Assembly: GCA_014871385.1 (NCBI GenBank)
Contig: CM026428.1
Span: 3,517,276-3,581,275 of the forward strand
Reading direction: 5' to 3'
Source: Ceratodon purpureus
Taxonomy: Eukaryota > Streptophyta > Bryopsida > Pseudoditrichales > Ditrichaceae
DNA length: 64,000 nt
Position numbers and translations under genes: made by a program. A model generated the notes under the pieces. It was not told where the DNA came from, did no database searches, and saw only the letters and a program-made list of their open reading frames with translations. Below, piece after piece: positions 10,032 to 23,451 of this stretch; within the stretch, counting starts at the first letter, position 1, and the number at the start of each line of letters is the position of its first letter.

Positions 10032-13000
10032 TGGAAGCGGGAGTGACAGTGACAGTGACGGGAGCAGCAGTGACAGCGACGACGATAACATGGATGAGGA
10101 TGTTGAGATAGTGAGCGATGACGAGGATGGTGATGCAGGACATCAGAAACCTAAAGCCATCGACAAAAAGGAGGTAAAAGCTCAAGGGCCTCAGCTCTTT
10201 CCTGAAATTTCAGCCCACTGTTGAGATAGTAATAATAACACTAAGTCTCATTGTTTGAGATTACTTTGACCTGCCAAGTTACATTTTTGTTCTGGTCTTG
10301 TCCCAATGTTCGGTTTGTTTATTTATCGACATATGTTGCAATGATAAATCTTCATTAATTTTAATGTATCTTTCCATTGGTTTTGAGTCTGTCGGGATAG
10401 ATTATGGCGGTCAAGTTGTTGTGTATTCTTACGCATTGTCAACTTCAGCAAGTGCATTGTTCTTGATGGTAGACACTATTCCTGGGTAGACATTGTTCAA
10501 GTATAGCAATTGCCTATTACTCACCATATTTATTAATTATCACAAAACAGGCATCGCATCAGTCGAAAGATGCTAAACGAGCGAAGCTGAAACCTCCAGA
10601 GAAGCTTCAGACTCAGGAATCAGAGGAAATCGACATTGGAGGTGATGAAGGATCAGGTCAACCTGTGGTCGACCCAGAGGAAAGAGCTAACGTGGTGGTA
10701 GAGAATTTGGACATTATTGACGACGAGGTGGATGTTGTATCCGTGGGCGATGGTGTCTCACCACAAGAAATGGGCTCTGTATCACCCGAACGACAAACGG
10801 CAGAAACCAAGATAGACGTTGCAGGTACACCCGCAGATGTAGAGGATAATAGGGATTTGTCGCTGACATCTGCTGCAAGAGGAAATAATTTAAGTCTGTC
10901 GAAGGAAGAACCTGATAAGACCGGTGAAGTCGGGTCACAGAAAGATAGCAGTCTTGGGAAACCCACTGACGCGGAAAGACCCAAAGCGGGTACTTTGAAA
11001 GGACGTATTAACAGCATGGCTAACAATCGGATGCTTGCTAAGAACAAATCTCCGAGTACCAGTTCCAGAATTGCAGCTAAGGAGTCTCCTGTACATATCA
11101 ACAATAGACTACCTGCAACGGAGTCTCTAGCACAGACGTCCTCCCCTCCAAGACCAGAGTCTGGCGCGAAATCATTGCTGAGTTCTCCTGCATTGAAAAA
11201 AAATGGAACAGAGGATAGTCCTAGACGAGCAAATGACAGTAGTGCGAAGAGAAAAATTAATACTGAAGCTCGGAAGTCCTTTTGTATGGACGGTAAAACC
11301 GAGAGCGAGGAGCTTGTGGATAAGCTTGTTGAGGCACCCATGCGGCCTTGGCCCAGGCCTGGTAAGTCGGCCCATCCTTCGCAGTCCTTCAGCGCAGATG
11401 CAACTCCAGAGTCTGGTGTTAGAGGCTCTAGAGATGGTGAAGGGTCGGGTCTTGCAGGCAGGGAAACCGAAGCTGAGACTCTACCCAGTGTCTCCAGGCC
11501 ACTTCGCGATGGGTCTTGGCGACACAATCCAGATGGACCCGGTTTACTTGGAAAACCCGGAAAGAATGTAGAGTATTTGGGACGATCACAAGGTAGGGAA
11601 ACAGAGGCCAATGTGCCGAGTAGTAGGCAGGTGAAGAATATGCGGAGAGGGAACAATGATCCAGAGGGAGCTCGGAGAAATGAACCAATGAATGATTCTG
11701 ACTCGTGGGGTAAGCCAGCCAGAGATCTAGATGGGCCCAGGTTAGGAAATGATGGAGAGGTAATGGTTAATAGGCTTAGAGAAGGTAGAAAAGAGCTGAC
11801 CAGGTCGGAAGGTCCAAAAGCGTCTTCGTCTGGCGGTTTTAACAGACAAAATGATAAAAAAGGTAGAGAGTCTCCAGATAGAGAGTCAGGTGAGTGGAGA
11901 GAAAGTACTCCAGGTGTAGAGCCGATGGATATGAAGGGGAGAGATAGCCTGCGAAATGATCAAGTGAGGTTTAGGGATGTGGAGGCAGCGGCTGTTAGTA
12001 GGCCAGCTCCGAATAAAGGTCAAAATAGAGATCTTAGAAAGCCTTCACCTGCAAAAGCAGCCGGGGACTTCAGTAAAAGACCATCTCCTATCAAATCAGG
12101 TCCAGATTTCCGGAGACCATCCCCCAGCACTGCTGCTGGTGACTTGAGGAAGCCATCTCCTGTAAAGCCAGTTGGCGACTTGAGGAAACCTTCTCCTGCG
12201 AAGGCTGCTGGTGACATAAGAAAACCCTCACCTGCAACTTCAAATGCTCAGAAGTTTTCCCAAATTGCACAGAAGGAACTGCAAAAGATTGATCAAGGTG
12301 TTGCTAGAGATAGCAATCGTACTGGTACTGGTTCGGGAAAACCTTTATCTTCCAGTCAAGGAGAAGATAGGCTAGAGGGTGGCCCAAGTCGCAACGGTAG
12401 GGCTACCAATGATACCTTCGAGAGGCCAATGGAGTCTCGGGGTGTTAAACGGCAATTGGATAAGGGTAGCAGTGAACCTCCAAGAGTGTACAAGAAACCC
12501 TCCATTGCTCCTGTTGCACCTTCATCATCCCTCAACCGAGGCGTCTCAGACTCTGGTTCTTTAAGGCCGACAGATAAGAAACAGGTGAGTCCTGATCTAG
12601 GTTTTAAGCCTCAAAATTCAGAGTCAGGCAGAGGAGGTTCTTCAGAAATACCCGCTAGTTTAGCAGGTCCTAGTGCGAAAGCACCCAGTGGAGTGAGCCG
12701 TAAACAGAGACCATTGGATAAAGGTCAGAAATCTTCTGCTAAGGAAAGCATGAAACCTCCAAAGGGCCGTGACTGGAAAGCCAAGAATGGCGCTGGTTTG
12801 CTTGGACCCGGTGGTGATAGGAGGAAAGATAACCCTCAAGTAGACCCGGGGCTGAGTAACGGCAAACATCTGAAGTCTTCATCAAGCCCTGAAGAAGTTT
12901 CTGGGAAGGAATATTTTGCAATGTATGAGAAGGACAGTCCAGATCTGCGAGGACCTATTAGGTCCCATGAAGAGTAAGTTGTTTATCCTTTAGGTTAGTT

Positions 13001-14223
13001 GGGACTTTGCATTTTGAAGTACGTACAGGCGTCATGGTCATCACGTTATTTGCTGTTTTTACATGTGCTGCTTTCCCGGAAATCCTACCTAGTTTGCTGT
13101 GTTCCTGTGTAGTTTACAGTTGTTGAGCAGTTCAATGGCTTCAATGAGTTTCGCCGAATCATTGATTTTCACTAATTTCATTAAATGCGTTCGCAGAGCT
13201 GAAGCATATCGGAAGGAATATCAAACTAAGTACCCTGTGTATTCTCGTCTCTTCAACGACCTTGATAAAAACGGGTTAGTATCCTGGACTTTGTAGCACT
13301 GAATAATTGGTCATAAGTGAGCAACTGCTTCTGCATTCTTGGTTTTCAGCCACAACTGGATCTACTAATTCTCAATATCACATTTAGAAAAAAGGTCACA
13401 TTTTGAAATGAGTCACCTTATTAATTTTCCCAATATAGGAAGTTTTAAATATTCTGGTTAGATGTCTTTCTGGAAATCTTGAACTTGGAACCATCAAGGA
13501 CACCCACCACAAAGTGAGATGATAGGTCCTCATCTAGCGAATCGAAGTGCCGATATGCTCCTAGTGTTCTTGAATATGTCACAGCCACTATTTCCTTTAC
13601 TAGTAATTTACCCTTCCTGAGTTCGGTTTATGGCATGAATGAATATAATTGTGACTCACTGGATGTGATTCTTACACTTGCAGGGGGCATTTCAGTTTGT
13701 TCAAGCGAGAATTGGTCCAGGCAACCAGCCACTCCGATAAGCAACAGATCAGTACCAAAGTGCGGAGGGAATTCCACGCGATCAGGAAGGTGAGACTGTA
13801 GTTTGAGTTGTTGGTCGAAGGACTTCTGTTCTTATGTGAAAGCAACACTTACTGAACGCTGGTCTATGATACATTGATCTTTCTATGATTTGTGTTGTAT
13901 AGTTAATGAGTCACAAGCACACTGTATTGCTAAAGAATATTATAGTCTAATCGTAGTTTGGCATTTCCTTGTGATGCAGGAATTCAAACGTATGCAGACG
14001 ACCTTTGACATCTTGCATGAAGAACTTCAGGTCGGATGTTACATCTTTTTGTTACACCTTCTAAGTGATTTGCTTGTGCCTTTTTTTTTTGGTTATGTAC
14101 TGTACCCATCGTACACAACTTGGATTGTATCGAAGACTGGTGATCTGAGCGATGTGCGTGTGGTGAATGCAGACAATCAAACAACACCTGGAAAACTTTG
14201 CAGGAAAAGCCGGACAGGGATAA
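10032..14223 (+). CDS. ELL/occludin-homology-domain protein, C-terminal part; in frame with the BELL exons
   Basis: Exons by eye: 10032-10173, 10551-12973, 13197-13274, 13684-13789, 13980-14030 and 14173-14223 (stop). The first exon encodes a Ser/Asp repeat followed by DNMDEDVEIVSDDEDG, a pattern known from plant ELL-type proteins. The long exon is Ser/Pro/Arg-rich and disordered-looking, with tandem DLRKPSP-type repeats at about 12030-12240. The last four exons give the occludin/ELL homology domain (EAYRKEYQTKYPVYSRLF through EEFKRMQ-like helices, ending KQHLENFAGK). ELL proteins act in RNA polymerase II elongation complexes. The usual N-terminal ELL domain is not found upstream. The exon beginning at 10032 needs two bases from a previous exon; donor 9835 supplies them and makes one 1910-residue frame with BELL. 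A separate promoter and first exon cannot be excluded. Confidence 0.75.
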
Positions 14224-14249
14224 AATATAAATTATGTTGTTTTTGTATC

Positions 14250-14255
14250 AATAAA
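14250..14255 (+). terminator. Possible poly(A) signal AATAAA
   Basis: A canonical AATAAA lies 27 bases after the stop codon of the ELL-like reading frame. Plant poly(A) signals are loose, so this is suggestive only. Confidence 0.45.
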
Positions 14256-14259
14256 CGAG

Positions 14260-17200
14260 TTGGGAGTCGAGGCTGTAACTGTTTGTACGGCATCCTCCAC
14301 CACCTGAAGAGACTATTTTCTAGCTCATTCTTTTCAAGCATCCGCGAAACTAGAGTTGTCCCTTATTGAGACATGCTTTGTGTGAATTTTGTGTGTCTTT
14401 ACATGTAAATTATGCCACTCGCTGCTTTCACCTTCATTAAGTTCTCACTGCGGAGGACCTTATTCGAAATTTGGATATGGAAGTATCACTACGCTCTTCT
14501 GAATTTTTCAGGAGCGTAGTGATACACAAAGGAAATGCCAAACTACGATTTCTGAATCTTTTCTGTGTATCTCTGTGCGGATGTCTTTTTTTGCAAGGGG
14601 TATGAGAAAGTGGATTGAATGGATATGGATACATATCAGTCTCACTAATAGCAATCTGGCTCTCCAGATTCATTCATTCATATGCTTCTTTGAATTGAAG
14701 ATATACTTTGAAATCAGAGAAATATATGAATAATGAATCTGTCTTGGTATTGGTAGTAACTATTACTGCAATATACAAGGCATAAGAGTAAATACGTGCG
14801 GAGATGCTCTATGCTAAGTTGCTAACCTGAGCTTCTTCAACACTGTGGTTCCTCTCATCGATGTAGTCAAGGGTCAATTGTCCAATCTTCTGAAGCACGG
14901 GCTGTACTAGATGCAAGAACACTGTCTCTTCATATGAATCTTCTTATGGAAGGTCGATTCTTTCGGGACTTTCACTCCGCCCTAAATTATATGCGATCGA
15001 TTTGCTGACTAGCAACTCATGAGTTGTCTTTAAATTTTGGTGGCTTTGAAATTTTCGAAATTTTCGATATTTGTCGAGGAGGTTTTTCCGAGACTGTCTC
15101 CGAGGAGATCTAGATGTCAATGACGTGTGTCTCAGGCCCCTCTGTATCACAAAGCTCAATTCTTAATGCACTCAGAATTCCGAAGATGATTGCGGTGAAA
15201 AGTGAAACATGAACATAGGCAAAATCAAAACCTTTTAGCGTGCGGAAAATTATATTCAGGCCAAACACAGACCGTGGAAGCGTTTGACTTCTGGTCCTTA
15301 GTGCCGCTAAGGAGCTCCATGTTGTTCGTCCACTCAAGCTCCAATGCGACCATCTTGCTCTCAAATTGTCGCTCTGCCACGTCTTATTTGCTGGATCTGT
15401 TTTGCTTGAGATTCTTTTTCTGATTACGCCCTGTGTACATTGCCAATTTCAGTTCGTTCAGCCTCCAAGTGCATGATTCTGACCTTCCCAAGCTGCACTG
15501 CGATGATTTAGCAAAAGCATTGTACTTATGAGGTTCATTTCTATCACAGGATGCCCGTCCCGAGGACAAAAAGATTGTGATCTAGATGGAGGATATATTA
15601 AGCTAAACTACTGTTGACTACTGTGATTGTCAATACATATCTGGAGGACTCACCTGATCACGTGCTCTAATCGGCTTGTATGTACAACAATAGCGATAGC
15701 CTCGAAACTTCAAAAAGGAATATGTTGTTGACGATGATTGTAGAAAAAAATTTGTTCCAAATTACTGATGAGGTCCCATTTAACCAATCGCATACTTCCT
15801 TGATGCAAGAAAGATGGGACAGACTAAAGGAATGTTGGAGTTAGGAATACCATCAGCAAGAATGGGCTGCAACCAGAGCTTCACAGCGGCAGATACTCTC
15901 TTCGATTCCCAAGTCGAGTTCGCTCTTTCCATCCACGGGCACTTTCTCTTCTTTTCGGGCTACTATGATGCGCAGCCGCGCCTTCCAACACAGCAACACT
16001 TCTCTACAAAATCTCAATCTTGAATTTCAAGTAATGCTGCGGCTTCACAACATTTCATAAATGGCCTATCAATATCTCTCCCTCACGATATCCAGCATGA
16101 GGACATCACATCCCAATGTACTCTGGAGGTCTACAATTCATGCGCGAGCTGAGTGTCACTCCCCTGAGCTGGATGCGGTCTCCATGACTATTCTCACCAA
16201 TGGCATCATTTCTCCAAGATTCTCCAAACAATGTCAAATCTCTATCCCCAGTGTCAAATTCTCCATTGGTTGTGCTGGGCCTGGAGAACTAATCTGTTGT
16301 AGCCCAACGTGTGATACTCTTTAACTGTACTGTCTTCTACTTAGGCATTCACAGGCTCTTATGTAACCTTCTGACAGACTTATCTCAAGCTTCGCTGCCC
16401 TGTGCCATAGTCATGTAAATTTTGACTCCGCAAACGCAAAGGAAAAAGCACGACCCCAACAGTTTCCGCCGTTCAAATCCACCAGGTCTTTCCTTGCTCT
16501 GTTTTAAGGCAGCTGTTTCAAGAACCGGACAGCTGTAGATACGAATGAAGTGAATTGTTTAGTGGAAATTCAGCTTAAAAACTGAAATCTCCTCAATTTA
16601 AGACATGAAAAATTGTGCAACTCGCTGGATCCACCCCCATATTGCTCCCGCAAACGCAAGTGACTTGTTCCCAGTGTATTTGGCTCCGAATGGAAAGAGC
16701 TCATGAGACACTTCACAGTGCTCAACCCACACTTCAAAGACGGTTATCTCAGGTTGGCTTGTAACGGTATGTCCCGGAATTTGAACAGTACCGAATTCCC
16801 GTCACTGATGTGCTGCCACGGAAATCTCCAAACATTTCTCGTGCGCAGAATCTACAAACTTGCTAAGAATGATAATTCTGTGCTCTCCTCAGGAACAGAA
16901 TTACACACAGGACCACAGCTAGTGGCGATTGCAGGGTAGTAATTTCGCTTGGTCCCATTCGACCGCATGTGATATACCGGCCTCCATGAAGATCTCTGTC
17001 GAAGACAACAACAGCATTCCGGGTCACTCTCCCAAGCTTAAGATTCCAGTGAGTACTTTTTAACATTGAGAAGATTCAAACTATGAAATGTAATGCTGCA
17101 AATCAGAGAACCGGACACATAAGGATCATGTGTTAAGAAGGTAAAGAATTGTTCAGGCCTTCTTCAAGAGTACTTACAGAAACTTGATGCCGTACCAAGG

Positions 17201-19600
17201 ATGTGGACTTACCTCACCACCGTGAATACTGCAGAACTCTGGTCGAGTCTCCCTCCAATCTATTTCGGATGAACAGTCTGCCTACAAGCCCCCGAGCCAC
17301 CCGTAAATGAAAGATAGCGACTGGTTAAAGGAACCAGCATACAATTTCACATGTAGAATGCTGTTACAAAACCGTTCCAATGTCTTCGTTCGCTGCTTGG
17401 AACACATCGCACCCACCAGTCTAAAGCTTCGAACACGATGTCAAGACGGATTAAGGATTTCAGTAGGAGCGAGTTCTTTCTCCATCATGTGCTGTGTACA
17501 GGATTGATTTGCAGGAATTCACGTGTTCTTTGCCCATGCGTTCTGCTTGGACCATTTTATTGATAAAGCATGCCATTCTTCGCAGTTCATAGATGAGTTT
17601 TGATTCTCAAGCAGCACATTGGTGAGAATTCGTTACAGCATAATTTCCAAATGCCAGCGTCTGTTTATATCAACAATGCCTTGTCGTTCTAAGCAACTGG
17701 AGGAACCAATCAAACAGGAATTAGACTAGTCAGATGACTTTTTCTTCTTAACCGAGTTCCAGACATCGGCCATAGCCAGCCACTTGCTTCGTTGACAGTG
17801 GCCGCTCAAAGTTCGGGACTTGCAAGGCCCTCCATGATGTACTCGATGTAAAGAAAACAACACCTCATGTGAGATATCTGACTACGTTTGCAGAGCACCT
17901 GTAGGCTGAGATTACCGCACAATAACGGACATGATTGTGGTCACCGACACAACGACATGCACTCATGCAAGAGAGGTCAGACCGGTAATTACAGGCTGTG
18001 GAAGCAATTTCAGAATGCAAGAGGTAGATATTGACATATACTTACTGCAATCCTGGCCAAACCTATCGCCCTCACACATAATCCTCCACCTAACAAGAAC
18101 TCTGTGCCCCTGTGAATATCAAGATGAATCATACACACGACGTACACCAGGCCTGCGTACATGGTTGTCTACTGACATGCAGGTATGGCTACAAACGACG
18201 GAGTAAAACCCTGACAATTTCTGAAATAATCAAAATGTGCAAAAGACAGCTGCAGTAATGCGATCGTCGTCCAATGTACAATCATCGGCTCTGGCTACAA
18301 TTGAAGCGGCATTTCGCCCGTGACCCGCTTCCACCGCCAGTAAACGCCATGTATCACGCGCTTGCACTTCTCTTTGAAACCCTGCATTATGCTCCACACA
18401 TAATCACACCCGTAAAAACTGGCTCTCCTCTCCGTTCCCAATCCTAAGCTCGCACTAAACCTATCATGAACTCTAATCGTCAAATTTAATTCGGATTATC
18501 GCCGTCTCGCATGTACATGGTTTATAGCTGAGAAAGTTTGCATACTAAGTTCCTGCAGCTACAATCTTCGTTCTCTACTTCCCGTGTCTCATCTTTGGAC
18601 GAGGAAGCTTAGGACGTATTCATCTTACATCTGTGATTCTCAAACGTAATTCGGAATAACGATATCGCTCACATTAACTTATGACGAATGAATACGTGTG
18701 ATTCCATGATACCGTGATTATATTCTTCATGCTTTCCAACTTGATTCCCTCTGTCCTCGGTAAACCTCCAATCGTCTCAACTAATTCGGATTGACGCCTC
18801 TTTGTTGCTAAACCTAATCAGATGCTTATCAACACCTTGTTAGTATCGGTAGATGACCTCGGATCGTCTCTGATACTTCTTATCAACGCCATTAAGCACA
18901 TCAACTTCACATTGAAATCCTACACGATTCACAGATCCTACCACTCATAGAAAATCGTACCGTACGATGCTGCATGGCTCCTGCTTTGATAACCGTTGCT
19001 AAGCCTGAGGCGCTAAGCCTGTTGGTAATCTCTAATCATCTATCTCTAATCGAGTCGGGCTAACTTTACTCTGCACATGAACATCACATTGAAACCCTTC
19101 AGGATCTACTGAAATCACAACAGCCATCGAAAAACTCACATTAAGTCTCCCGCAGCTCCATTCGCGGTCGATTCGGCCTCCTCCCTTCCAGTGCATGCTA
19201 GGCTTGCTGTTAGTCTTGATAATCCTCGCATTGTCTGATTAACCTGATGGCGCACCGGAGGTGACAATGCCAGACGAGCAAGTTCGGGAGCCCTACTTCA
19301 TGGAGGCTAGGGATACCGGATCTGCGTCAAGCTGTACTCCTCCACATGGTGCCATATCTTTCACGCCTTGCGCTTTCGGCTTTTCCTTGACCTTATCACA
19401 TAGCCTGCGTATATTACGATCTGAGCACGCTGTGAATGGATCTATGTCTATGTGTCGAGATTACGATGCGGCCAGCGATGGCGATTACCAACCAGTTCAC
19501 CAACAACAGACCGTACTCGAGGATGTGACCTTCTTTGCACCAGAAGAAGCAGAGCAAGCTTTGTCTTGAAACCTTCATAACTTAGCTCCTATCGGTTGGG
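14260..19600. other. Intergenic region, no gene recognised
   Basis: Composition is intermediate and short ORFs on both strands show no recognisable domain or convincing exon chain. It contains a perfect 14-bp inverted repeat at 14483-14525. Between about 18480 and 19060 there are recurrent AATTCGGA-like motifs, spaced irregularly by roughly 130-160 bp, that may be a very degraded tandem repeat. A 102-codon ORF at 19261-19569 has no recognised features and is not called as a gene. Confidence 0.5.
14483..14525. repeat. Perfect 14-bp inverted repeat (hairpin)
   Basis: GTATCACTACGCTC at 14483-14496 is exactly complementary to GAGCGTAGTGATAC at 14512-14525, with a 15-base spacer. It sits about 260 bp after the ELL-like stop codon. 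It could be a structured RNA end, a protein-binding palindrome or a transposon footprint; nothing decides among these. Confidence 0.8.
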
Positions 19601-22600
19601 TCTCCATAGCCAGCCGGAAAATCCACTTCTGTGTCGGAACACCATGGCTACCATGTTCAGGTTAACTCATTCACCACTCAAAGTTCCCATCATGGCCATT
19701 CTTCTGAGGTTGTGAATCAATTAGCCCCCAATGTCGAAAGGCCTCGAAACTGCCAAAAACTCTCAAAACTGGACTCTTTTCAATACAAGGTGTAAGTCTT
19801 CAAGTTTAGATGCATTTTGGGATTAATCATAGGATTTAGTACCGGACTTATACATGTATATGTACGCCGAATCTTACATTCATACTTTTAAAATCGGTTT
19901 TTTTGGCTCACAAAACACTTCGAACCTATTCATATTCATATTCTTGTCCCTACTTGGATTAAAGATATGTCCATGCATTTTTTCCCTCATACTACCTTGT
20001 AATTCCAAGCCATGAGATCATGCCTTCAAATTTTATTTACATGTTCAAATGACAAAACTTTAAAAAAAAAGTAAAATCTCAATTTTTGGTGAATTTTTGA
20101 AGTTTCTATGATAGAATTAATTTTGGGCAGATTTTGAGCATATACAGCTAGCTGCAGTTTTGGGCACATTTCAGCATGCCCTAATAGTGTTTTCAAACTT
20201 TGACTATGAATATTTCTTAAAGAATGAGGAATTTTGAAGCATGAATGTTATTGTTAGAAAGATATGATAATTATCTATACTATGCCAAAATTATAGCATT
20301 ATTTTGTAAAAAATTGACTCATTGAGAACCTGACCGGACCATAAATCAAGTTCCCATTTTTGTTGATTTGATGCGTTAGGGGTTAACCTGAATTCTAAAT
20401 GTATTTGTGTTTTCCCTCAAGGAATTAAGGTCGTACTATTTACAATAGTCAAATATAAATCGGCAACTGATACTACATTGTCAAATACAATGAAAATGTA
20501 TTCCACTGTGGACTTGTCGATCTTCCCATATGATAAACTTTGGTTCCAGGTTTGATTCATGCTAATGTTTTTATGAATTAAGTAGGAGTTGCTGTTCTTC
20601 AAATGATTGGGATGAGCAGCTCTACTGAATACCGCATGTGATATGCTGGCATTTCTGTAACCGGTATCATGATGCAATTCTTTCTCTATCAATGGAGTTG
20701 TGCCCATCCATGTATAGTGATGTAGCAATTTGTCCACATCACGCTCTATTGAGTAGTGAGGGGCAGTTTGATGTTTGATAGGGCTGGCGCACAGTTGCTC
20801 CCTCTAGTGAGCTGCATTGAACAAATGAGTGATGAAATGACTTTTGCACAGATAGTGAAACTACCCATGGCAGGTCGGTTTCTCATGAGCATGTATATGA
20901 TCAACTCTGATGAGACTCCACGAAATGGAGTGACAGATTGAGTTTCTGGAGAATTACAGATAGTATGATCCTCAACTAGAATGGAGTTACAGTCTGTTAT
21001 TACTAAGATGTTAGAGGTAACTCTACCACTGATATTTTTAAAACCCCCCATAGGCACAGTGTGTGCAGACTGCTGATTGAATGCAGTTCATTAATTGAGA
21101 TGTGACCGTGCATAGTGGCAATGAGTCAAGTGGGGTGCCAAGGATGTGCGCGAAATTGGTACAGAATGCACACACATGAATTATGAACTTGGTCTTCAAC
21201 CCCGGCCTGCACTACAAGTTTCACAGAGTAAAATTTGAAAACTGCAGCCAGGTCCAAGTTGCAAGGAGCTGCTGTCTGTGAGACAAGGACGTGGCAGTAT
21301 GGACTTGTCCAAGGCTGCAGTGGTTTTCGCAAGTTTGGAAAGGTCCACATGGATCCATGGCACCAAGAAACACGCGTGCAAACAAGTTGATAGGCAACCA
21401 ACCAACTTGAGCCTCCCAACCACACCAGTGAAAACACCACCTTGGACAGGAGTTGGGCCCCTGTCAAAGCTCTTGCCTTGAAGTAAGTCCATCACTTTGA
21501 CAGGGAAGCACTGGAGTGTGACTCTCTACATATTTTACAACACATTTTGCTGGGAAAGCTCTTGGAGAGACTGCCTACAAGACAATAAAGTAGTTCCATG
21601 ACTGATACGCCTACTAGAAAAGAGCAGCTTGTGGGGTCATTACTCTTGAACCAGCTACCTTGGATTTTTATGAGGAATTTAAGATCTTTACACACTGCTC
21701 ACATGGAAATGTAACAATATCAACTGGGAACTTGCAAGTTTTCTTTAGTAACTTGTCTATAACTTAAAGTGTGAGGAGACACTTCCATCTCTCATCATTG
21801 ATTAACCTTTAACATTTCTTGGTGTTTTTTAGGTGCAAGATTTCCAAAATTGGAACCTTCCTAATAGTAACGTTCTGATTTTTTAAATTGAACACTAAGC
21901 AAAATTTGTAACCATATTAGGATTTAACATCTACTTTGTATTAACCGCTAAAAATCCAAGAAAGCCAAAATGGCTTTTTGCAATTTCAGGCAGCCAAGAT
22001 GAAGGGGTTAAAATTAATATTTTTTTCCTAAGATTTTTACTAGATGCTCCCTATACTGCAAAGTGTATGTGGTAAAATTTTCAAAACCAAATTCCAATTT
22101 TAAGACCTTCATCTAAAACATTTAGGTTTCAAGTCTAAAATGGGCAGCTTAAAATTAGGCTTTTTTTTTTAAGAAAAATCTTGAAATATGTTCATAACCA
22201 AAGAACCACTCAAATTCCAAAGAGACCCAAGTCAAAAAATATACCAATTTTACAAGGCAGCCTCTAAAAATTACAAAGACAAGCTTCAAATTTTTGAATT
22301 ATTTCTTTCAAAATTCGTCAAAATTTGAGATTTTGAAATTTATCAAAAATAATTTAGCTCAAAAATCAAAAATTTATAAAGGCACCTAACCACCGTTTGG
22401 ATTTTTCTAAAACCAAGTATACATAACATCATACATGTTTTACTATATCAACGTTTTTAGACTTGCTTCTAGAAAACAATTTTTATGAAGGTCCTAATAA
22501 AGGAATGAGTCTCTAAAAATTTTCATGGAGGTACCCAACTTGATTAATTACATGGAAAAAAATATGAGCAAAATGTTTGGGGTAACAATCTTCAATTCTT
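19601..22600. other. AT-rich intergenic DNA, no gene recognised
   Basis: Base composition shifts to strongly AT-rich at about 19750. ORFs are short and show no domain. The stretch 20417-21700 is less AT-rich and holds several 60-113-codon ORFs on both strands, but none resembles a known family or forms an exon chain. Confidence 0.45.
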
Positions 22601-22609
22601 CCTTTGCAC

Positions 22610-22890
22610 CATTTTGACTATGTCATTCGAGCAATGCCCAAAAAAAGTTTTGCTGCAACTTTGAATGTTATAAACTCTAAGATGGTAAACATCCAACGGC
22701 TGAAAATTTTACTTATACTTCTAAAGAAGGTAAAGTATAAGATCTTACGGTTGGATGTCTTTAAAAAGCAACTGTTTTTGGTCCAAACCGTCGTTCTCAC
22801 AAGGTGGTCAAAAATGGCTGTTTTGGGTTTTGGAACCTCCAAAACCAGCTAGATTTTTAGGGGTTAAAGGGTGTACACCAAATCGGAGCT
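22610..22890. repeat. Dispersed repeat, copy 1
   Basis: The segment around AATGTTATAAACTCTAAGAT and GTTTTTGGTCCAAACC, ending in TTTAGGGGTTAAAGGG, resembles 34370-34590 in the same orientation (AATGTTATAATCTTGCAATC, then GTTTTTGGCAG and TTTAGGAGTTAAAAT). Similarity is moderate. It is probably the body of an old transposable element whose array-like end follows at 22970. Confidence 0.5.
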
Positions 22891-22969
22891 CAATCCACCA
22901 TAAAAATTGGGAGATTAAAAGGTTCAAAGTCAATGAAAACAGGATGATATATGTTAGCACTACATGAAA

Positions 22970-23172
22970 AGTGATGGATAGATGTAAATAAAAAATGTGA
23001 ATGAAAAAATTGATTTGGATGAAAATAGACCTATCAATGGTAACTTTTGTTTGGATGAAAAATTTGAAGAAAATATAGCCTCTTCGGATGGAAATTCTTA
23101 GTTTGATGAAAAATGTTCTCTAGATGAAAACTACCCACAATGTTTATTAATGAGAAAATATTGGGCCCATTA
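22970..23172. repeat. Degenerate GGATGAAA array ending in TTGGGCCCA
   Basis: Several short irregular repeats of a TTTGGATGAAAA-type motif, at roughly 20-50-bp spacing, run up to AATATTGGGCCCATTAT at about 23157. An inverted counterpart starts at 33703 (ATAATGGGCCCAATATT, then many TTTTCATCCAA motifs). The two may be opposite ends of copies of one element family. Confidence 0.6.
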
Positions 23173-23451
23173 TGTTGCAAGTGCCACGTTTTGAAGTTTA
23201 GTCTTGTCTCTTTTTGCCCTTGTAAATGAAGGGCACCATGGGTATAAAATGGGAAATTGTAAGTAGTTTTTAGGTTAACAAGATTAAGAGCAAATTCTTC
23301 TAAATTCTATAACTTTTGCATCAAACTTCAAATCGTTAAAAATTTGTGCTTTTGAAAAGTTACTAGTGAAGGCTATGTATTGTAAAATATTTAAAAATTT
23401 TAAAAGTATAGAAACTTAAAATAGCATGCCCAAAAGTACTACAACTACAAT

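Noticed and set aside
10658..11656. 332-codon minus-strand ORF
   Set aside because: It is antisense to the long coding exon of the ELL-like protein, whose Ser/Pro/Arg composition leaves the opposite strand open by chance.
19261..19569. 102-codon ORF
   Set aside because: No recognised motif, splice context or homologous copy; ORFs of this length occur by chance in this less AT-rich stretch.
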